From: Lepidostoma basale
Lineage: Eukaryota > Arthropoda > Insecta > Trichoptera > Lepidostomatidae
Direction: 5' to 3'
NCBI GenBank assembly: GCA_022606425.2
Contig: JAHDVF020000997.1
Span: 186,001 to 250,000 of the forward strand
Length of the DNA stretch: 64,000 bases
Within the stretch, counting starts at the first letter, position 1; the number at the start of each line of letters is the position of its first letter. A program made the translations under genes and the position numbers. The notes below the pieces were generated by a model, which was given only the letters and a program-made list of their open reading frames with translations, made no database searches and was not told the DNA's origin. Below, one piece after another: positions 30,550 through 40,444 of this stretch.

Positions 30550-30660
30550 TAAGAACCACAAAAAATAAAGACTCTTCGATCCGTTGCGGAAACGACACTC
30601 TGAGACAGAGTAAGAAATTCGGAAATACGAAAATCTACAATGTGGAAGATGTCGTGGGCA
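30550..30660 (+). pseudogene. LINE-GRPP internal fragment
   Basis: ACACTCTGAGACAGAGTAAG and AATGTGGAAGATGTCGTG match 4700-4775 of the window (TLRDRVRNSEIRKIYNVEDV-like). Cut at the right by an RTE-GAA fragment. Confidence 0.5.
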
Positions 30661-30667
30661 GCCAAGA

Positions 30668-30985
30668 GATCTGCCTTCTCCCTGCCCCCGTGCGACCCTC
30701 AATTTTTCCTTTCAAAATTAGATGCATCAGGCGATATTTTTCTCCTCGTAGAACGTGACCCAGATATGAAATCTTGCGGACTTTGATCAATGTCAGTAGC
30801 TCTCTATTTACTCCTGCACGATTCAGGACTTCTGTGTTCGTCATTCTGTCTGTCCATGGGATTCTGAACATTCTTCAGTGAAGCCACATTTCAAATGCCT
30901 CTAACCGGTTCATTGTATTTACATTTAATGTCCATATCTCACACCCATATAACAGAACATACCACACATAACACCTTAAATTTGA
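30668..30985 (-). pseudogene. RTE-GAA carboxy fragment
   Basis: The minus strand reads MFRIPWTDRMTNTEVLNRAG, NRELLTLIKVRKISYLGHVL, RGEKYRLMHLILKGKIEGRT. It corresponds to residues of about 430-500 of the RT at 42396, with an upstream stretch that is legible but broken. Confidence 0.7.
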
Positions 30986-31544
30986 AATATATTAACGTTT
31001 TAAATTACTAAAAGAAAGCTCTTATAATTTTTGTTTTAAAACATTCAGCCAATTTTCTTTTTCTTCAAATTTCGAATGTTTTAATTGTACAGTGGATTAT
31101 CGTGTTCTGCCACTGGCATTTTGCTGGTATCAGTTTGATCGGGTTATTATCCCCCGAAGAGGGTAAATAGCGATGAAGGAAGCATCCGTTATCTGAATGC
31201 ATATTACTAAATCTATTTATGTGCATTCGTCAGCTCGTCACAGACGTAGAAATGTAATTTGGCATAGGAGAAAAATAAGGAAATATATTGGGATGCTGAA
31301 GGGGAAAAAAAGGATCACGATTCTTATCTAGTTTGGTCGTTGTTTTGATTTAAGAAGAAACCTATTTAGTCTTGGCAATCTAAGGTTTGCTTGTCCTTTT
31401 GTGCGTTTTATAATTGAAAATATGTGCCTCTAAACTCAAGTAAATATTATCAATCTATGGCATAAAGGGTAAATGTTTCGACTCTCTTTTGGGGTAATTT
31501 ACAGAAGAAGGAAAAACTGCTCAGTTATGTTTGAATAATTGAGC
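30986..31544. other. Unique DNA
   Basis: No feature recognised. Confidence 0.3.
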
Positions 31545-31815
31545 CATTAATAATTTTTATTTTATAATAGTAAACACGATTGTTTAGTGGTTTTACTTGG
31601 ATTTAATTTATATACATTATATAAATTCGGAGAAATTTGTTTCGCCTTGCGAGGGCATTCTCAAACAATCCTAGTTTGAAAATGCCCTCGCAAGGCGAAA
31701 TAAATTTGTCACAATTTATATAATTTATATAAATGAAATCCAAGTAAAACCACTAAACAATTGTGTTTATTATTATAAATTATTAATAGGGTTTTACAAA
31801 ACTCAACTCAACCAT
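31545..31815. repeat. Foldback family FB-J, fullest copy
   Basis: Arms of about 120 bases mirror around 31670 (TAGTAAACACGATTG, GTGGTTTTACTTGGATTT, TTTCGCCTTGCGAGGGCATT). Both arms hold helix II GCC/GGC and GAAA; cores read TTGAGAA and TTGAAAA, again U3 with A8. A 25-base extension (GTTTTACAAAACTCAACTCA) is seen on the right only. Confidence 0.7.
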
Positions 31816-31942
31816 CAATGAACCATTCATATATGTACAATACACACACATACTCGTACAATATATGTTATACTATACAAACATTACGAAGACTTGATTT
31901 AAAGATGCCATTTTTGCCGATAAATGTATTTAAATATAGGGA

Positions 31943-32290
31943 ACTTACTTACTTTCTTACTTCATATGGCCACACATCTCTTAAAGAGTTTAAGCCTACT
32001 TGATGATTTTCGTTCAAGCTTCTCGATCCTGCGCCTTTTGCTCCCAGCATTCTGATTCGCCAAACTTAGCTAGATCAGCCAGAACATTATCAATTAGGCG
32101 CTGTTTAGACCTCCCTAGAGGTTTTACCCAGGTTGGTTTTGATGCGTGCAGGGTCTTGATGGCTCTGGCCTCTCCAACTCGGCACACGTGGCCAATGAAG
32201 CTAGGCAATAAGATATGGACCAGCTCTTACGATGCTCGTTATAAGGAACTGCAGGGTCATCGTACGGTGTCTAGGTATCTGGGTCATCGT
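31943..32290 (-). pseudogene. LINE-TAAG carboxy end, second copy
   Basis: Minus strand reads PSFIGHVCRVGEARAIKTLH, WVKPLGRSKQRLIDNVLADL, then an EKLERK-like end and a tail AAGTAAGAAAGTAAGTAAG at 31943-31961. The left part is closely similar to 26895-27370. Confidence 0.7.
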
Positions 32291-32523
32291 AGGGTATAAT
32301 GTAGTAAAAGGGTAGGCAGAAAGAATTGACTGCCACACTTTTATTTTCTAACAAACTTGTCTTGCTTCCTCAATATTCATATATCCTGCACAGACGTTCA
32401 TTTCTCCAACTCCTCACGTAGCCGACATTTGATTTATTTGATCGTGCCACGTTTTCCTCGGTCTTTCTCAATTTCTAGATCCATTTACATCGTTAACGTA
32501 TTCTTTTTTACCGTCCTCTTTTC

Positions 32524-32731
32524 GGTTTTCTAGAAATTTTATTATATTTTATGGGAATGACATGTTTCGCCCTTCTAAGGTATTATCAGATGTGACATTT
32601 GATAATGCCTTAGTAGGGCGAAACATGCAATTCCCATTAAATATAATAAAACTTCTATAAAATTGACGTTTTCATTCGTATTGATTATTTAATATGGAGT
32701 TTTACATCAATGTTCAAGAAACAATAAATAC
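32524..32731 (+). mobile_element. FB-A insertion with 11-bp target duplication
   Basis: GTCCTCTTTTC at 32513-32523 and GTTCTCTTTTC at 32732-32742 (one mismatch). The left arm is shortened by about 20 bases relative to other copies; the right arm is complete and carries the 45-base tail ending CAAGAAACAATAAATA. The minus core reads CUGAUAA, the plus core UUGAUAA. Confidence 0.8.
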
Positions 32732-32822
32732 GTTCTCTTTTCATTTATTATTTTCATGAATCCAAACCATCTTAAAATTACTATCATCATTTTGTTCATA
32801 ACTCTTTCATTCACACTTCGTT

Positions 32823-33067
32823 CAATTGTAAATAAAACGCTTGTTTTTCACCACTTGAGTATTATATTTTACACGACTAGTTTCGGAAGTTACAGATGCT
32901 TCCATCTACAGGTTTAAATATAAAGTTTATATTTAAACCTGTAGATGGAAGCATCTGTAGGTTCCGAAACTAGTGTAAAATATAATACTCGAGTGGTGAA
33001 AAACAAGTGTTTTATTTACAATTTAATCATGTCCTGCCACAAAGTGAATGCCGAAACAATAAATAAT
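32823..33067 (+). mobile_element. Foldback family FB-L with 10-bp target duplication
   Basis: ACACTTCGTT lies at 32813-32822 and 33068-33077. A 245-bp element: arms of about 95 bases (AATTGTAAATAAAACGCTTG mirrored at 33000-33019), each with GGAAG/CTTCC helix II, GAAACTAGT and core CUGUAGA. A 48-base tail follows only on the right and ends GAAACAATAAATAAT. Confidence 0.8.
32871..32915 (-). ncRNA. Hammerhead-like motif, FB-L
   Basis: Minus strand: CUGUAGA (plus 32905-32911), one U, helix II GGAAG/CUUCC, GAAA, self-complementary helix III ACUAGU, cleavage-site C at 32875, then GUGU pairing partly with AAAC upstream. The base at core position 6 is U, not A, so activity is uncertain. Confidence 0.4.
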
Positions 33068-33141
33068 ACACTTCGTTTACTTCCTATATTTTCATTTGAC
33101 ACTATATCATACACAGATTTCCACACATTGGTCTAAAAGAT

Positions 33142-33749
33142 CTCATAAAGAATGAATCTAAATAGATATGTTAATATTTTTTATTTTCATAAACTTGTTG
33201 GAGATGTTTAATTCTGGTTTAACGGACGTAGCGTAGCTGTCACGTGATCCTGCCGTAGACTTGCTTGGCGAAATGTTTGTGACGTTATAATGAACCTCCC
33301 GATGGCCGCAGCCCCCCGCCCCCCACGCCGCCCCTCGCCACAGCGCACTTTACATCGATTTCACCCCTCCCCGCCCCGTGAGTTATTCTTAAATTACGTA
33401 ACTTCTAGCCTTGGCCGAAAGCGACTGGAGTAGCCTGATATCGATGTGGACATTTTTAGCTTTACTTCAAATCCTCACGAACGCTTTGCCGAGGGCTTTC
33501 TACATCAAAAGCTATATTGAACTACGTGATATTGCTCCTTGAAGTAATAATTTTTTTAATAACGTAGATTGAATTGTAAACGTATTGTAATCTTGTGCAA
33601 TATGTGTTGTATCGGACGTATGCGAGTAGTTTTTAATTTTATTAATTTTTTATTATATTATTAATTTTTTATTATTTTTAACTATGCTAATTTTATTATT
33701 TAATTCATGTTTGTTATTTTGTATTAATCTAATTTAATTTGTTTATGTT
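33142..33749. other. Unique DNA
   Basis: Apart from the G/C-run patch at 33310-33382, no feature recognised; 33530-33750 is low-complexity A/T. Confidence 0.35.
33310..33382 (-). other. G-rich strand with quadruplex potential
   Basis: The minus strand has runs of four to six G (GGGGCGGGGAGGGG near 33365-33380; GGGGGGCGGGGGGC near 33310-33324) separated by short loops. Such runs can form G-quadruplexes. It is the strongest G-run patch in this AT-rich window. Confidence 0.5.
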
Positions 33750-34272
33750 TTCTTAAAATAAATAAGGCAGTCGGTAGTCGCGTGAAAGCGCATAGCAACG
33801 AGATTTTGCAGTAGCTCAATCGAGATTATTCTCGGAATTTATTTGCCGTTGCTCGCTCGATTTTAACAGCCAATCATAAAGGCCGTAGTACCACAGCAGC
33901 TGCGACTGAAATTCTCCGAAGCTAAAAAAAACGTTAATAACCGTTATCGCTAGTTTTACGGAGGCTATATAAGCGGGTCTTGTAAGGACTCGGCCCCTCA
34001 CTCTTCCTTCAAATTCTGACACGCGTAGACACGCTGCGCGTAAGGAGGCTTGGCGCTCCTAACTACGTAAAAACCAGTATTTGAGCTACTGCACACTTCT
34101 CTTCGCTTCTACCCTGCACCGATTGCCGCATATAATAAAACTTTGTTTTATTACACAATCATCATCACGCCGTATTCTCCGTTTTACCATCCACACCACA
34201 TCGGAGACGACAAGCAGTCAGCGGCCAAAATAAATATTAATAGTACGGGGGGAGCAATCTGTCCCGTACATG
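33750..34272 (+). mobile_element. Possible solo LTR
   Basis: Sharp change to balanced composition, a TATA box (GCTATATAAGCGGG at about 33965), an initiator-like CCTCACTC about 30 bases on, and AATAAAACTTTG near 34135 as poly(A) signal, in LTR order. A terminal dyad GTACGGG/CCCGTAC sits at about 34244-34270. Ends and target duplication were not defined and no gag/pol is nearby. A cellular promoter fragment is the alternative. Confidence 0.35.
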
Positions 34273-34334
34273 TGTCGTTATTAGAAAATACTAGCAAATT
34301 GATCATCTTCACTGTTTAGGAAAATGATTTTCGG

Positions 34335-34690
34335 AAAACACTATTTTATTACTTCTAATTCGCGATCACCGCGAGTTGTGGATTCACATTTGAATAACTT
34401 TTTGAAAACATTGTATTTTCCCAACACTTATTTCCACCTTTCACAAACATGTTTCGGGACACAGACTTCCCTACTTTAGTGTAGGAATTAATACATTTTA
34501 ACCGGATTAATAATATAAAAATGAATTTTAAAGAATTAAATTAATGCATTTTAAAGGTCAAAATTCATTATTCATACACTGGAGAGGTGAAGTCTGTGTC
34601 CCGAAACATGTTTGTGAAAGGTGCAAAAAAGTGTTGTGAAAATACAATGTTTTCAAAAAATTATTCAAATCACAATTTTATTCATTGAGA
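34335..34690. repeat. FB-M palindrome
   Basis: The left arm (GTGGATTCACATTTGAATAA, ACATTGTATTTTCC, ACAAACATGTTTCGGGACAC) mirrors the right arm at 34580-34680 around a centre near 34520. The plus core reads CUGGAGA with GAAACATGTT. A6 is replaced by G. Confidence 0.65.
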
Positions 34691-34704
34691 AAATTAAAAT
34701 ATTT

Positions 34705-34960
34705 AATTACATAATCCATTGTTTCGGCCGAAACACTATGAAACTTCATAATTATCAAATGTTTTAATTATAAAAGTGTTATTATAAATAGTCCACTGTT
34801 TTGGCCGATGAAACTATCATTATTGGTATCATCAGGTGTTACAAACAACTCTTTTTTGTTTATAACACTTGATGATGCCAACGTCGGTGGGCGAAACAGC
34901 TGTCGCGACATTCTCAAAAAGTGAATAATTAAAAATTAAATTAAGTTAATACTGTTGTTA
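34705..34960. repeat. FB-D variant palindrome
   Basis: The constant end CCATTGTTTCGGCCGAAACA begins at about 34717, and a second CCACTGTTTTGGCCGATG at 34789. The right arm has UUGAUGA, helix II GCCAAC/GGUGGGC with one mismatch, GAAA, ACAGCUGU and GUCGCGACA. The left arm is recombined: its CUGAUGA is not followed by the usual helix II. Confidence 0.6.
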
Positions 34961-35842
34961 TGCATATCACTATTTTTTTTTAATATTTTTTAATTGGATT
35001 GCTATATACATTATGATGTTATTTTTTTAATGCGATTATTAATAATGAAATGATACTCATATATGTTTAATATAATTTAAATGACTTTATTGTGTTAAAA
35101 ACAAGCTTATTATTTATTATAGTGTGGGATTTATTATTGTTTTTGATAACACGTTTCAGGTTATTTGTCTTCTTCCATAATGTTGTTATATAATTCATTT
35201 GACATAAAACTTCAAAAATATGAAATTCTTAAATTTATAAAAAATGAAGATATGTATATTTGCTGAATTATGAAAATTAGTATTATCGTGGAAAGTCCGT
35301 GGAATTATATATGCTGGAATTCTATTCAGTTACCCCGTTAAATATTAGGTCAATTTGTCAAATTAAGATCATTGAACATATGCCCCTGAAATCAACCGCC
35401 CTTGACTAATCGATAGGTTTTCTTGCATTTAGAACTGATGGTTTCGACACAAACATTTATTGAGCTTTCAAAATTTAATGTCAATATTACATCCCTCTGA
35501 TGAGTTTCCCTCCCTTTGTTTGCAAACAACACCAGATGGCGCAATGCCCGCAGCTTATTAATTCATCCCTTCTAATTTAGAACGCATATTTTGCAAAACC
35601 GTTCATCAACATTTTTTTTTAAATATAATTCTTTTTTTTTTATTTTTCTTCTTCATATTCTTCAACCTATTGTATACTTACGAGTATGTTATTGCAAGAT
35701 TCTCGTCCTGTGAGCTCAAGCTATTTCTTCACCGTTTTGGGATCTCTCTATAAAACCCCGTTCATATAAATGTTTGTGGGATTCATTATTTTTTAAATTC
35801 TATGGTCATGTACTTGATAACATCAGGATCAATGTTCACTTA
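34961..35842. other. AT-rich unique DNA
   Basis: At 35140-35185 the minus strand has GAAGAAGAC, ACCTGAAACGTGTTATC, which recalls a hammerhead arm but lacks convincing helices. Nothing else recognised. Confidence 0.3.
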
Positions 35843-35978
35843 TTTATCGTTTCTTGAACAATGATTTAGGTACTATAAAATTCCATATTAAGTAATTAAT
35901 ACGAATGAAAATGTCTGTTTCCTAGAAGTTTTGTTATATTTTATGTGAATGAGATCAAGGCATTATCAAATGTCATTT
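35843..35978. repeat. FB-A left part with inverted tail
   Basis: CGTTTCTTGAACAATGATTT and ATTCCATATTAAG (tail in reverse) precede AATTAATACGAATGAAAATG and the left arm. The copy stops at GGCATTATCAAATG. It shows that the tail can also occur on the left side. Confidence 0.55.
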
Positions 35979-36047
35979 GTTTGTGTTTACATAAATACTT
36001 ATGTAAGAAGCGTTAAAGTCTATACCAATATACATATATAAACATAT

Positions 36048-36262
36048 CTGTTGGAGAACTGACGGTCGATGGGGGAGACGAGTTCTGGATTGGAGACCGC
36101 GTACAGGATTCCGCAGAGTTGGACGTCCCCCTGCCCGGTGGACCGATGATCTGAAGAGGATTGCTGGACATAGATGGATGGGAGCGGCAATGTACAGGGG
36201 GAGGTGGCGGGCTTTGGGAAAGGCTTTCATTCAGCAGTGGATGGCAGACGGCTGATGATGAA
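36048..36262 (+). pseudogene. RTE-TGATG carboxy end, second copy
   Basis: Starts at RTDGRWGRRVLDWRPRTGFR, then with near-identity to 20440-20655 VGRPPARWTDDLKRIAGH and AFIQQWMADG, ending GACGGCTGATGATGAA. Confidence 0.75.
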
Positions 36263-36343
36263 TATAAATTTAATACTGAAGCGATATCTATGATAGGTCC
36301 CCTTTCGTCTACGGCTCGAGGAAAGAAGTACCTAAATCTTTAA

Positions 36344-36567
36344 TTAATACGAATGAAAACGTCAGTTTTCTAGAATTTTTATTATTTTTTATAGGAATGA
36401 CATGTTTCGCCCTTCTAAGGCATTATCAAATGTTCAGACATTTGATAATGCCTTAGAAGGGCGAATCATGTCATTCCCATAAAATAAAAAAAAACTTCTA
36501 GAAAACTGACGTTTTCATTCGTATTAATTATTTAATATGGAGTTTTACATCATTGTTCAAGAAACCT
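36344..36567. repeat. FB-A, best palindrome
   Basis: Arms of about 88 bases mirror around 36436, from TACGAATGAAAACGTCAG to CTGACGTTTTCATTCGTA, then the tail GGAGTTTTACATCATTGTTC and AAGAAACC. The minus motif is intact (UUGAUAA at plus 36423-36429, helix II GCC/GGC, GAAA, ACAUGU, C); in the plus motif GAAA has become GAAT. Confidence 0.75.
36394..36433 (-). ncRNA. Hammerhead-like motif, FB-A (U3-A8 type)
   Basis: Minus strand UUGAUAA, U, GCC UUAGAAG GGC, GAAA, ACAUGU, C (plus 36399). The three-base-pair helix II makes this weaker than 12064-12101. Confidence 0.4.
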
Positions 36568-36577
36568 ATATATTTCA

Positions 36578-36985
36578 TGATTTAATTGTATCTCAATAGA
36601 GACGAAGATGCAAATTGGAAACTGAATATGGTTGATCAAGGTGTTTACAGGACTTATGACCTGTCATTGGTTGGGTTAAGCGCACGCTTTATGTAATTAC
36701 AACATTCCCCATTCCACATTTCTTTATGATCATGTATGAAAAAATTTTGGAAGTTGTATATACGAGTATGTTATTGAAAGGTGGAATGGGGAATGTTGTA
36801 ATTACATAAAGCGTGCGCTTAACCTAACCAATGACAGGTCATAAGTCCTGTAAACACCTTGATCAACCATATTTTGTTTCCAATTTGCATCTTCGTCTCT
36901 ATTGAGATACAATTAAATCATGAATTGATAACCCACGGTGGGTGAAATCCAGTATTCGTATACAAGTATTAGTATACATAAAAAC
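36578..36985. repeat. REP-B palindrome
   Basis: A plus-strand half (36580-36775) and a minus-strand half (36780-36985) mirror each other from TTGTATCTCAATAGAGACGA through GCGCACGCTTTATGTAATTA. The minus half continues into CACCCACCGTGGG reversed and the TATACAAGTATTAGTATACA end. Confidence 0.7.
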
Positions 36986-37640
36986 AAAAAATACCTATAT
37001 ATTTAATTACTTACACTATTATATATTATTTTATTTATAATATTTTATTTCTCGTTACCAAATGATAGCAAATTTCATTTTAAAAAGTTATTATCAAAAA
37101 GGAATTATTATAAATAACTCCATTGTCAAAATACATTAGTTTGATTTCTATTTTAAACTTAATACGAGTATTACAGGAAGGGCATTTTTTAATGGAAGTA
37201 CCCTAAAAGAGACCTTATTTTAGTAATATGATGTTGCGGCTTTCAAAAGGTTTCTCTACAACCCTTTACTTCACTTGATATCTCGCAAAAATAACGCGTT
37301 TAAATTCACATATGAAGTAAACAACATATTGATCATTGTTTAAACAAAGGTTGTATTAAGGTTTTATTTTCATACTATAATATTGGGCAAATGCATACAA
37401 GTCATTTTTTCGCAATTTACAGGAGAGTTTTAAGTTTAAAGAGCTTTCACAATGAAATATGAAAGTGTTCTGTTTTTTTAATCACATATTTGCTGTCTAA
37501 AAAATTAAAATAAAATTATAGATGAGTTAATAAGCTTATAATGGCATGTAGTGTTTTGACATATCATTGACCATTTTGCCACGTTCGAGATCAGTATTTT
37601 ATGGAATGGATTTTGTGCAAAATCTATAAGTTCTATAAAC
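36986..37640. other. AT-rich unique DNA
   Basis: No feature recognised. Confidence 0.35.
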
Positions 37641-37651
37641 ATAAGCTTATG

Positions 37652-37996
37652 CTATTAATATGTATGAAAAACGATAGTTTTCAAGGAGTTTTATTATAAT
37701 ATTTATGTTTGACATGTTTCGCCCTTCTAAGGCATTTTCAAAATGTGGCGAGAATCAGTTCGTGGTTGCTTTTATACCCGAGCCGAAGTAGCAGAATTCG
37801 GGTTACTCAATAAATGTTTACAGTAATTAATATGTAAGACCGAAAAATATTGGATTACAATTCCTGAAAATACTTAGCAAATATTTTGACTACTTATGTT
37901 TACACATGGAAGTTATAATATTATATATAAATAATAAATGTACAGGTAGATTCAACCGAAGTATTTTCTCAGAAATACATGTTCGAGAAACAATAA
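37652..37996 (-). mobile_element. FB-A long form with 11-bp target duplication
   Basis: ATAAGCTTATG lies at 37641-37651 and 37997-38007. The left arm has a minus-strand motif (UUGAAAA, U, GCC/GGC, GAAA, ACAUGU, C). Instead of a right arm there is about 190 bases of other sequence (TATACCCGAGCCGAAGTAGC), related to 45930-46000, then the tail ending TTCGAGAAACAATA. This may be closer to a parental element. Confidence 0.75.
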
Positions 37997-38007
37997 ATAA
38001 GCTTATG

Positions 38008-38127
38008 CCTTATTGTGTAGTTGGTATTTAATGACAATTTGTCATTAAATCGACAAATTCTGACATGTGTACTTTTGCTAAATGGGTATAGACTTACATA
38101 TTTTAATATATATCTACTTTTTCTTCA
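38008..38127. other. Unique DNA
   Basis: Short spacer; nothing recognised. Confidence 0.3.
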
Positions 38128-38375
38128 AGTACCCTGTCGGGTCCCCCCAACCTTGGCGATCACCTCGGCGAACCTGTCCCTGTCCTCTACCGCTCGGAAC
38201 AGCTCCTCCACACTTCGGATGCCGGTCCACTCCCTCACGTTTCGCATCCAGGACATTTGTCTGCTTCCGGGCCCTCGGCGTCCCTCAATTTTCTCCTCCA
38301 ATATCAGTTGGAGGCAGAAGCATACAATTGATACCGTGTCCTGGAGCATGCTGCCGTGATGGCGAGCGTGCGCAT
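38128..38375 (-). pseudogene. RTE-GAA carboxy end
   Basis: The minus frame reads LILEEKIEGRRGPGSRQMSW, MRNVREWTGIRSVEELFRAV, EDRDRFAEVIAKVGGTRQGT. It supplies the uninterrupted version of the carboxy end that is frameshifted in 42327-44049. Confidence 0.75.
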
Positions 38376-38909
38376 TAATCTGTCGTGACGGGCTCGAGAT
38401 TCCGAGATCTGAATACCGAGACTATAAATAACTTATTATGTTAATAATTTGATGCTTTTTTTTGGTTACAGGTAATATTTCGAGTTCTTTCTATTTTCGA
38501 GAAAACATCTTGAATTCTTGTACCACGATACATGGTGAGTATAAAGTTTATTTTTATTTTTATTTGGGTATTTGAAACAATTTTTGGAAATTATTTTATC
38601 ATCATAATATTGCGATTGTGTTCATCTCAAAGTAATTAAAAATATTATGATTTATACTGTGATTGTTTAATGGATAATTGTTCTTAATGTTAATACTTTA
38701 AATCTGGATATTACTACAATCCTATCAATCAATGCACATCTCTTTAAGTGGTAAGCAGAGAAGGCGATATTGTTCCAAGATAAACCGCTTGAGTTCATCA
38801 TGTTTTTTCAAACTTTTTCGAACCCCGAAGAAGACATTAATTTTGTTAATAAAAAGAAAGCTTACGTAAAGCTGACCTTCAATATTAAATGTATTGTGGC
38901 ACTAGCATA
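38376..38909. other. Unique DNA
   Basis: Contains the exon-like segment at 38472-38534; otherwise nothing recognised. Confidence 0.35.
38472..38534 (+). other. Exon-like segment
   Basis: A T-rich tract and TTTTTTTTGGTTACAG precede position 38472 (acceptor-like). The 63-base segment ends ACGATACATG and is followed by GTGAGTATA (donor-like). An exon ending directly in ATG before GTGAGT would be a leader exon carrying only the start codon. No neighbouring exon could be found, and such pairs occur by chance. Confidence 0.25.
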
Positions 38910-38921
38910 AGAAATCAGTAT

Positions 38922-39849
38922 TTCATTTCATTTATTTATTTAAATATATCCTAAGCATTACATAATTATTTTATAATACACTAAGGATACAAGTTGGAGA
39001 TACACAACAATAAGTTAAACATAATAAAATAGTAAAAGAGCGAGAAACATAAGATACATGACAAATTAATAAAATGAATATACAATTATAATAAGGACAG
39101 TGCTTCCCTCAGGTGAGCCAGACTATCACAAAACACGTCAAATTCCGAGGTGATACGATTTAGCAAAGATATTGATCTACCTACCGGCATAATCATTGGC
39201 AGGTTGGTTCTGCATCGTGGGAGATAAAACAATCTATGGCCCCTTTGTCGAAGATAATTATCAGGGACGAACAAACTTGTATCACTCAGGATTTCTGAGT
39301 TGTGTATACAACCGCCTATCAGTCGAAAGAAGTGAACACCCAAGTAGATGTATCGTCTCCTCTCGAGTGACTGGTAATTGACTGGTAGACACGGGTAATA
39401 CCCATACTCAGAGGTAACGCAGAATATTCTTCTTCTTCAGCCTTTGTGGCCGTAAACTCTTGGACGTAAGGCTCCTCTCATATTTTCCACTCCCTTCTAT
39501 CCTGAGCGATTCGTATCCAGGCACTTCGTATCCACATTCTTCCGGATATCATGGCGCCAACGCAACTGTGGGCGTCCAACTCCACGGTTTGCCGTTCTCG
39601 GACACCAGCACAGCAGTTTCCTTTTCATATGGGTCACGAGCGACGTGTTCACTTAAGGGTTGTGGCCAATTTAATGAGATCGGAGTCTATTGTCCTGGCT
39701 CATATGTCTTCATTTCTGAGTGTCCCGCAAGCTAATACCCAACATGTCTCTCTATGTTGCTCTCTGTGTGACTCTCAGCTTGATGGCACTTTTTGTGACA
39801 TTGTGACTGCGTCAATACCAGAATATATAGAACACGGTCTTTGAATACG
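38922..39849 (-). mobile_element. LINE-VPD copy with 12-bp target duplication
   Basis: AGAAATCAGTAT occurs at 38910-38921 and 39850-39861. The 3' tail (ATTTATTTATTTAAATAT on the plus strand) is at the left. The minus frame reads TSLFVPDNYLRQRGHRLFYL, RTNLPMIMPVGRSISLLNRI, SEFDVFCDSLAHLREALSLL. It is interrupted at 39428-39818 by another LINE. Confidence 0.75.
39428..39818 (-). mobile_element. (GAA)n-tailed RTE end nested in LINE-VPD
   Basis: CAGAATAT flanks it at 39420-39427 and 39819-39826. The minus strand ends QDRREWKI, stop, EEPYVQEFTATKAEEE, with the (GAA)n tail at about 39428-39437. Upstream reading is broken. Confidence 0.6.
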
Positions 39850-39861
39850 AGAAATCAGTAT

Positions 39862-40224
39862 CAATAAAAAATCTACATAACTTTTCATCTAACTTTGATA
39901 AAGTTTCCCAGTAGTTGTCCGAATACAAATTAATTCGACCATCGATCAATTAATAACCATTCCCTTTTCAAATTTGAATTTATCGTTCTTGTTACCATCC
40001 CCCCTGTAATTTCCCCTCCCCAACCTGCCATCGCTTGACCAAGGTGGAAATAAATTGAAATTATTGATTTCAAATTATTCATGTATTCAAATTTAGTTAT
40101 TTTTAACACAATTTTGACTGTAATCTCCGAAATGAATTGTTACTTTATAAATAACATTTATTTCGAGATAACGCTAAAGTATTGTACAGTATATTATTTT
40201 TATAAACTGGTATATTTACGAGTT
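39862..40224. other. Unique DNA
   Basis: No feature recognised. Confidence 0.3.
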
Positions 40225-40400
40225 AATCACTGCCTATTTTCAGCTCGTTGCCATCTTCTCGATACTGTAGAAGATGGCAGCTAGCTGCCAAAACCGGTCG
40301 AAGACACAAACATTAGTGGATTTTAACTAAATATACATTTTAAACAGATATTTTATTATTTTAATTATTTACAATGAACTTCTTCCATGAAATTTATGGT
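40225..40400. repeat. FB-I centre and right arm
   Basis: GTTGCCATCTTCTCGATACT mirrors GTAGAAGATGGCAGC around 40260. The plus strand then has GCTGCCAAAACCGGTCGAAG (GAAA changed to AAAA) and the outer arm AATGAACTTCTTCCATGAAA. Confidence 0.55.
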
Positions 40401-40444
40401 TTTGGTAATTATTATTACATTATTTTAAATTTTATTTCCAAATA

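Larger units (their letters stand above)
32307..33141 (-). mobile_element. RTE-TTAG LINE hit by two foldback elements
   Basis: Segments 32307-32523, 32743-32822 and 33068-33141 read together, in reverse, as one copy from the LRDLMRPMC-like part to the GRPRKTW and CMNIEEARQ-like end. FB-A (32524-32731) and FB-L (32823-33067) lie between them, each bounded by duplicated LINE sequence. Confidence 0.75.
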
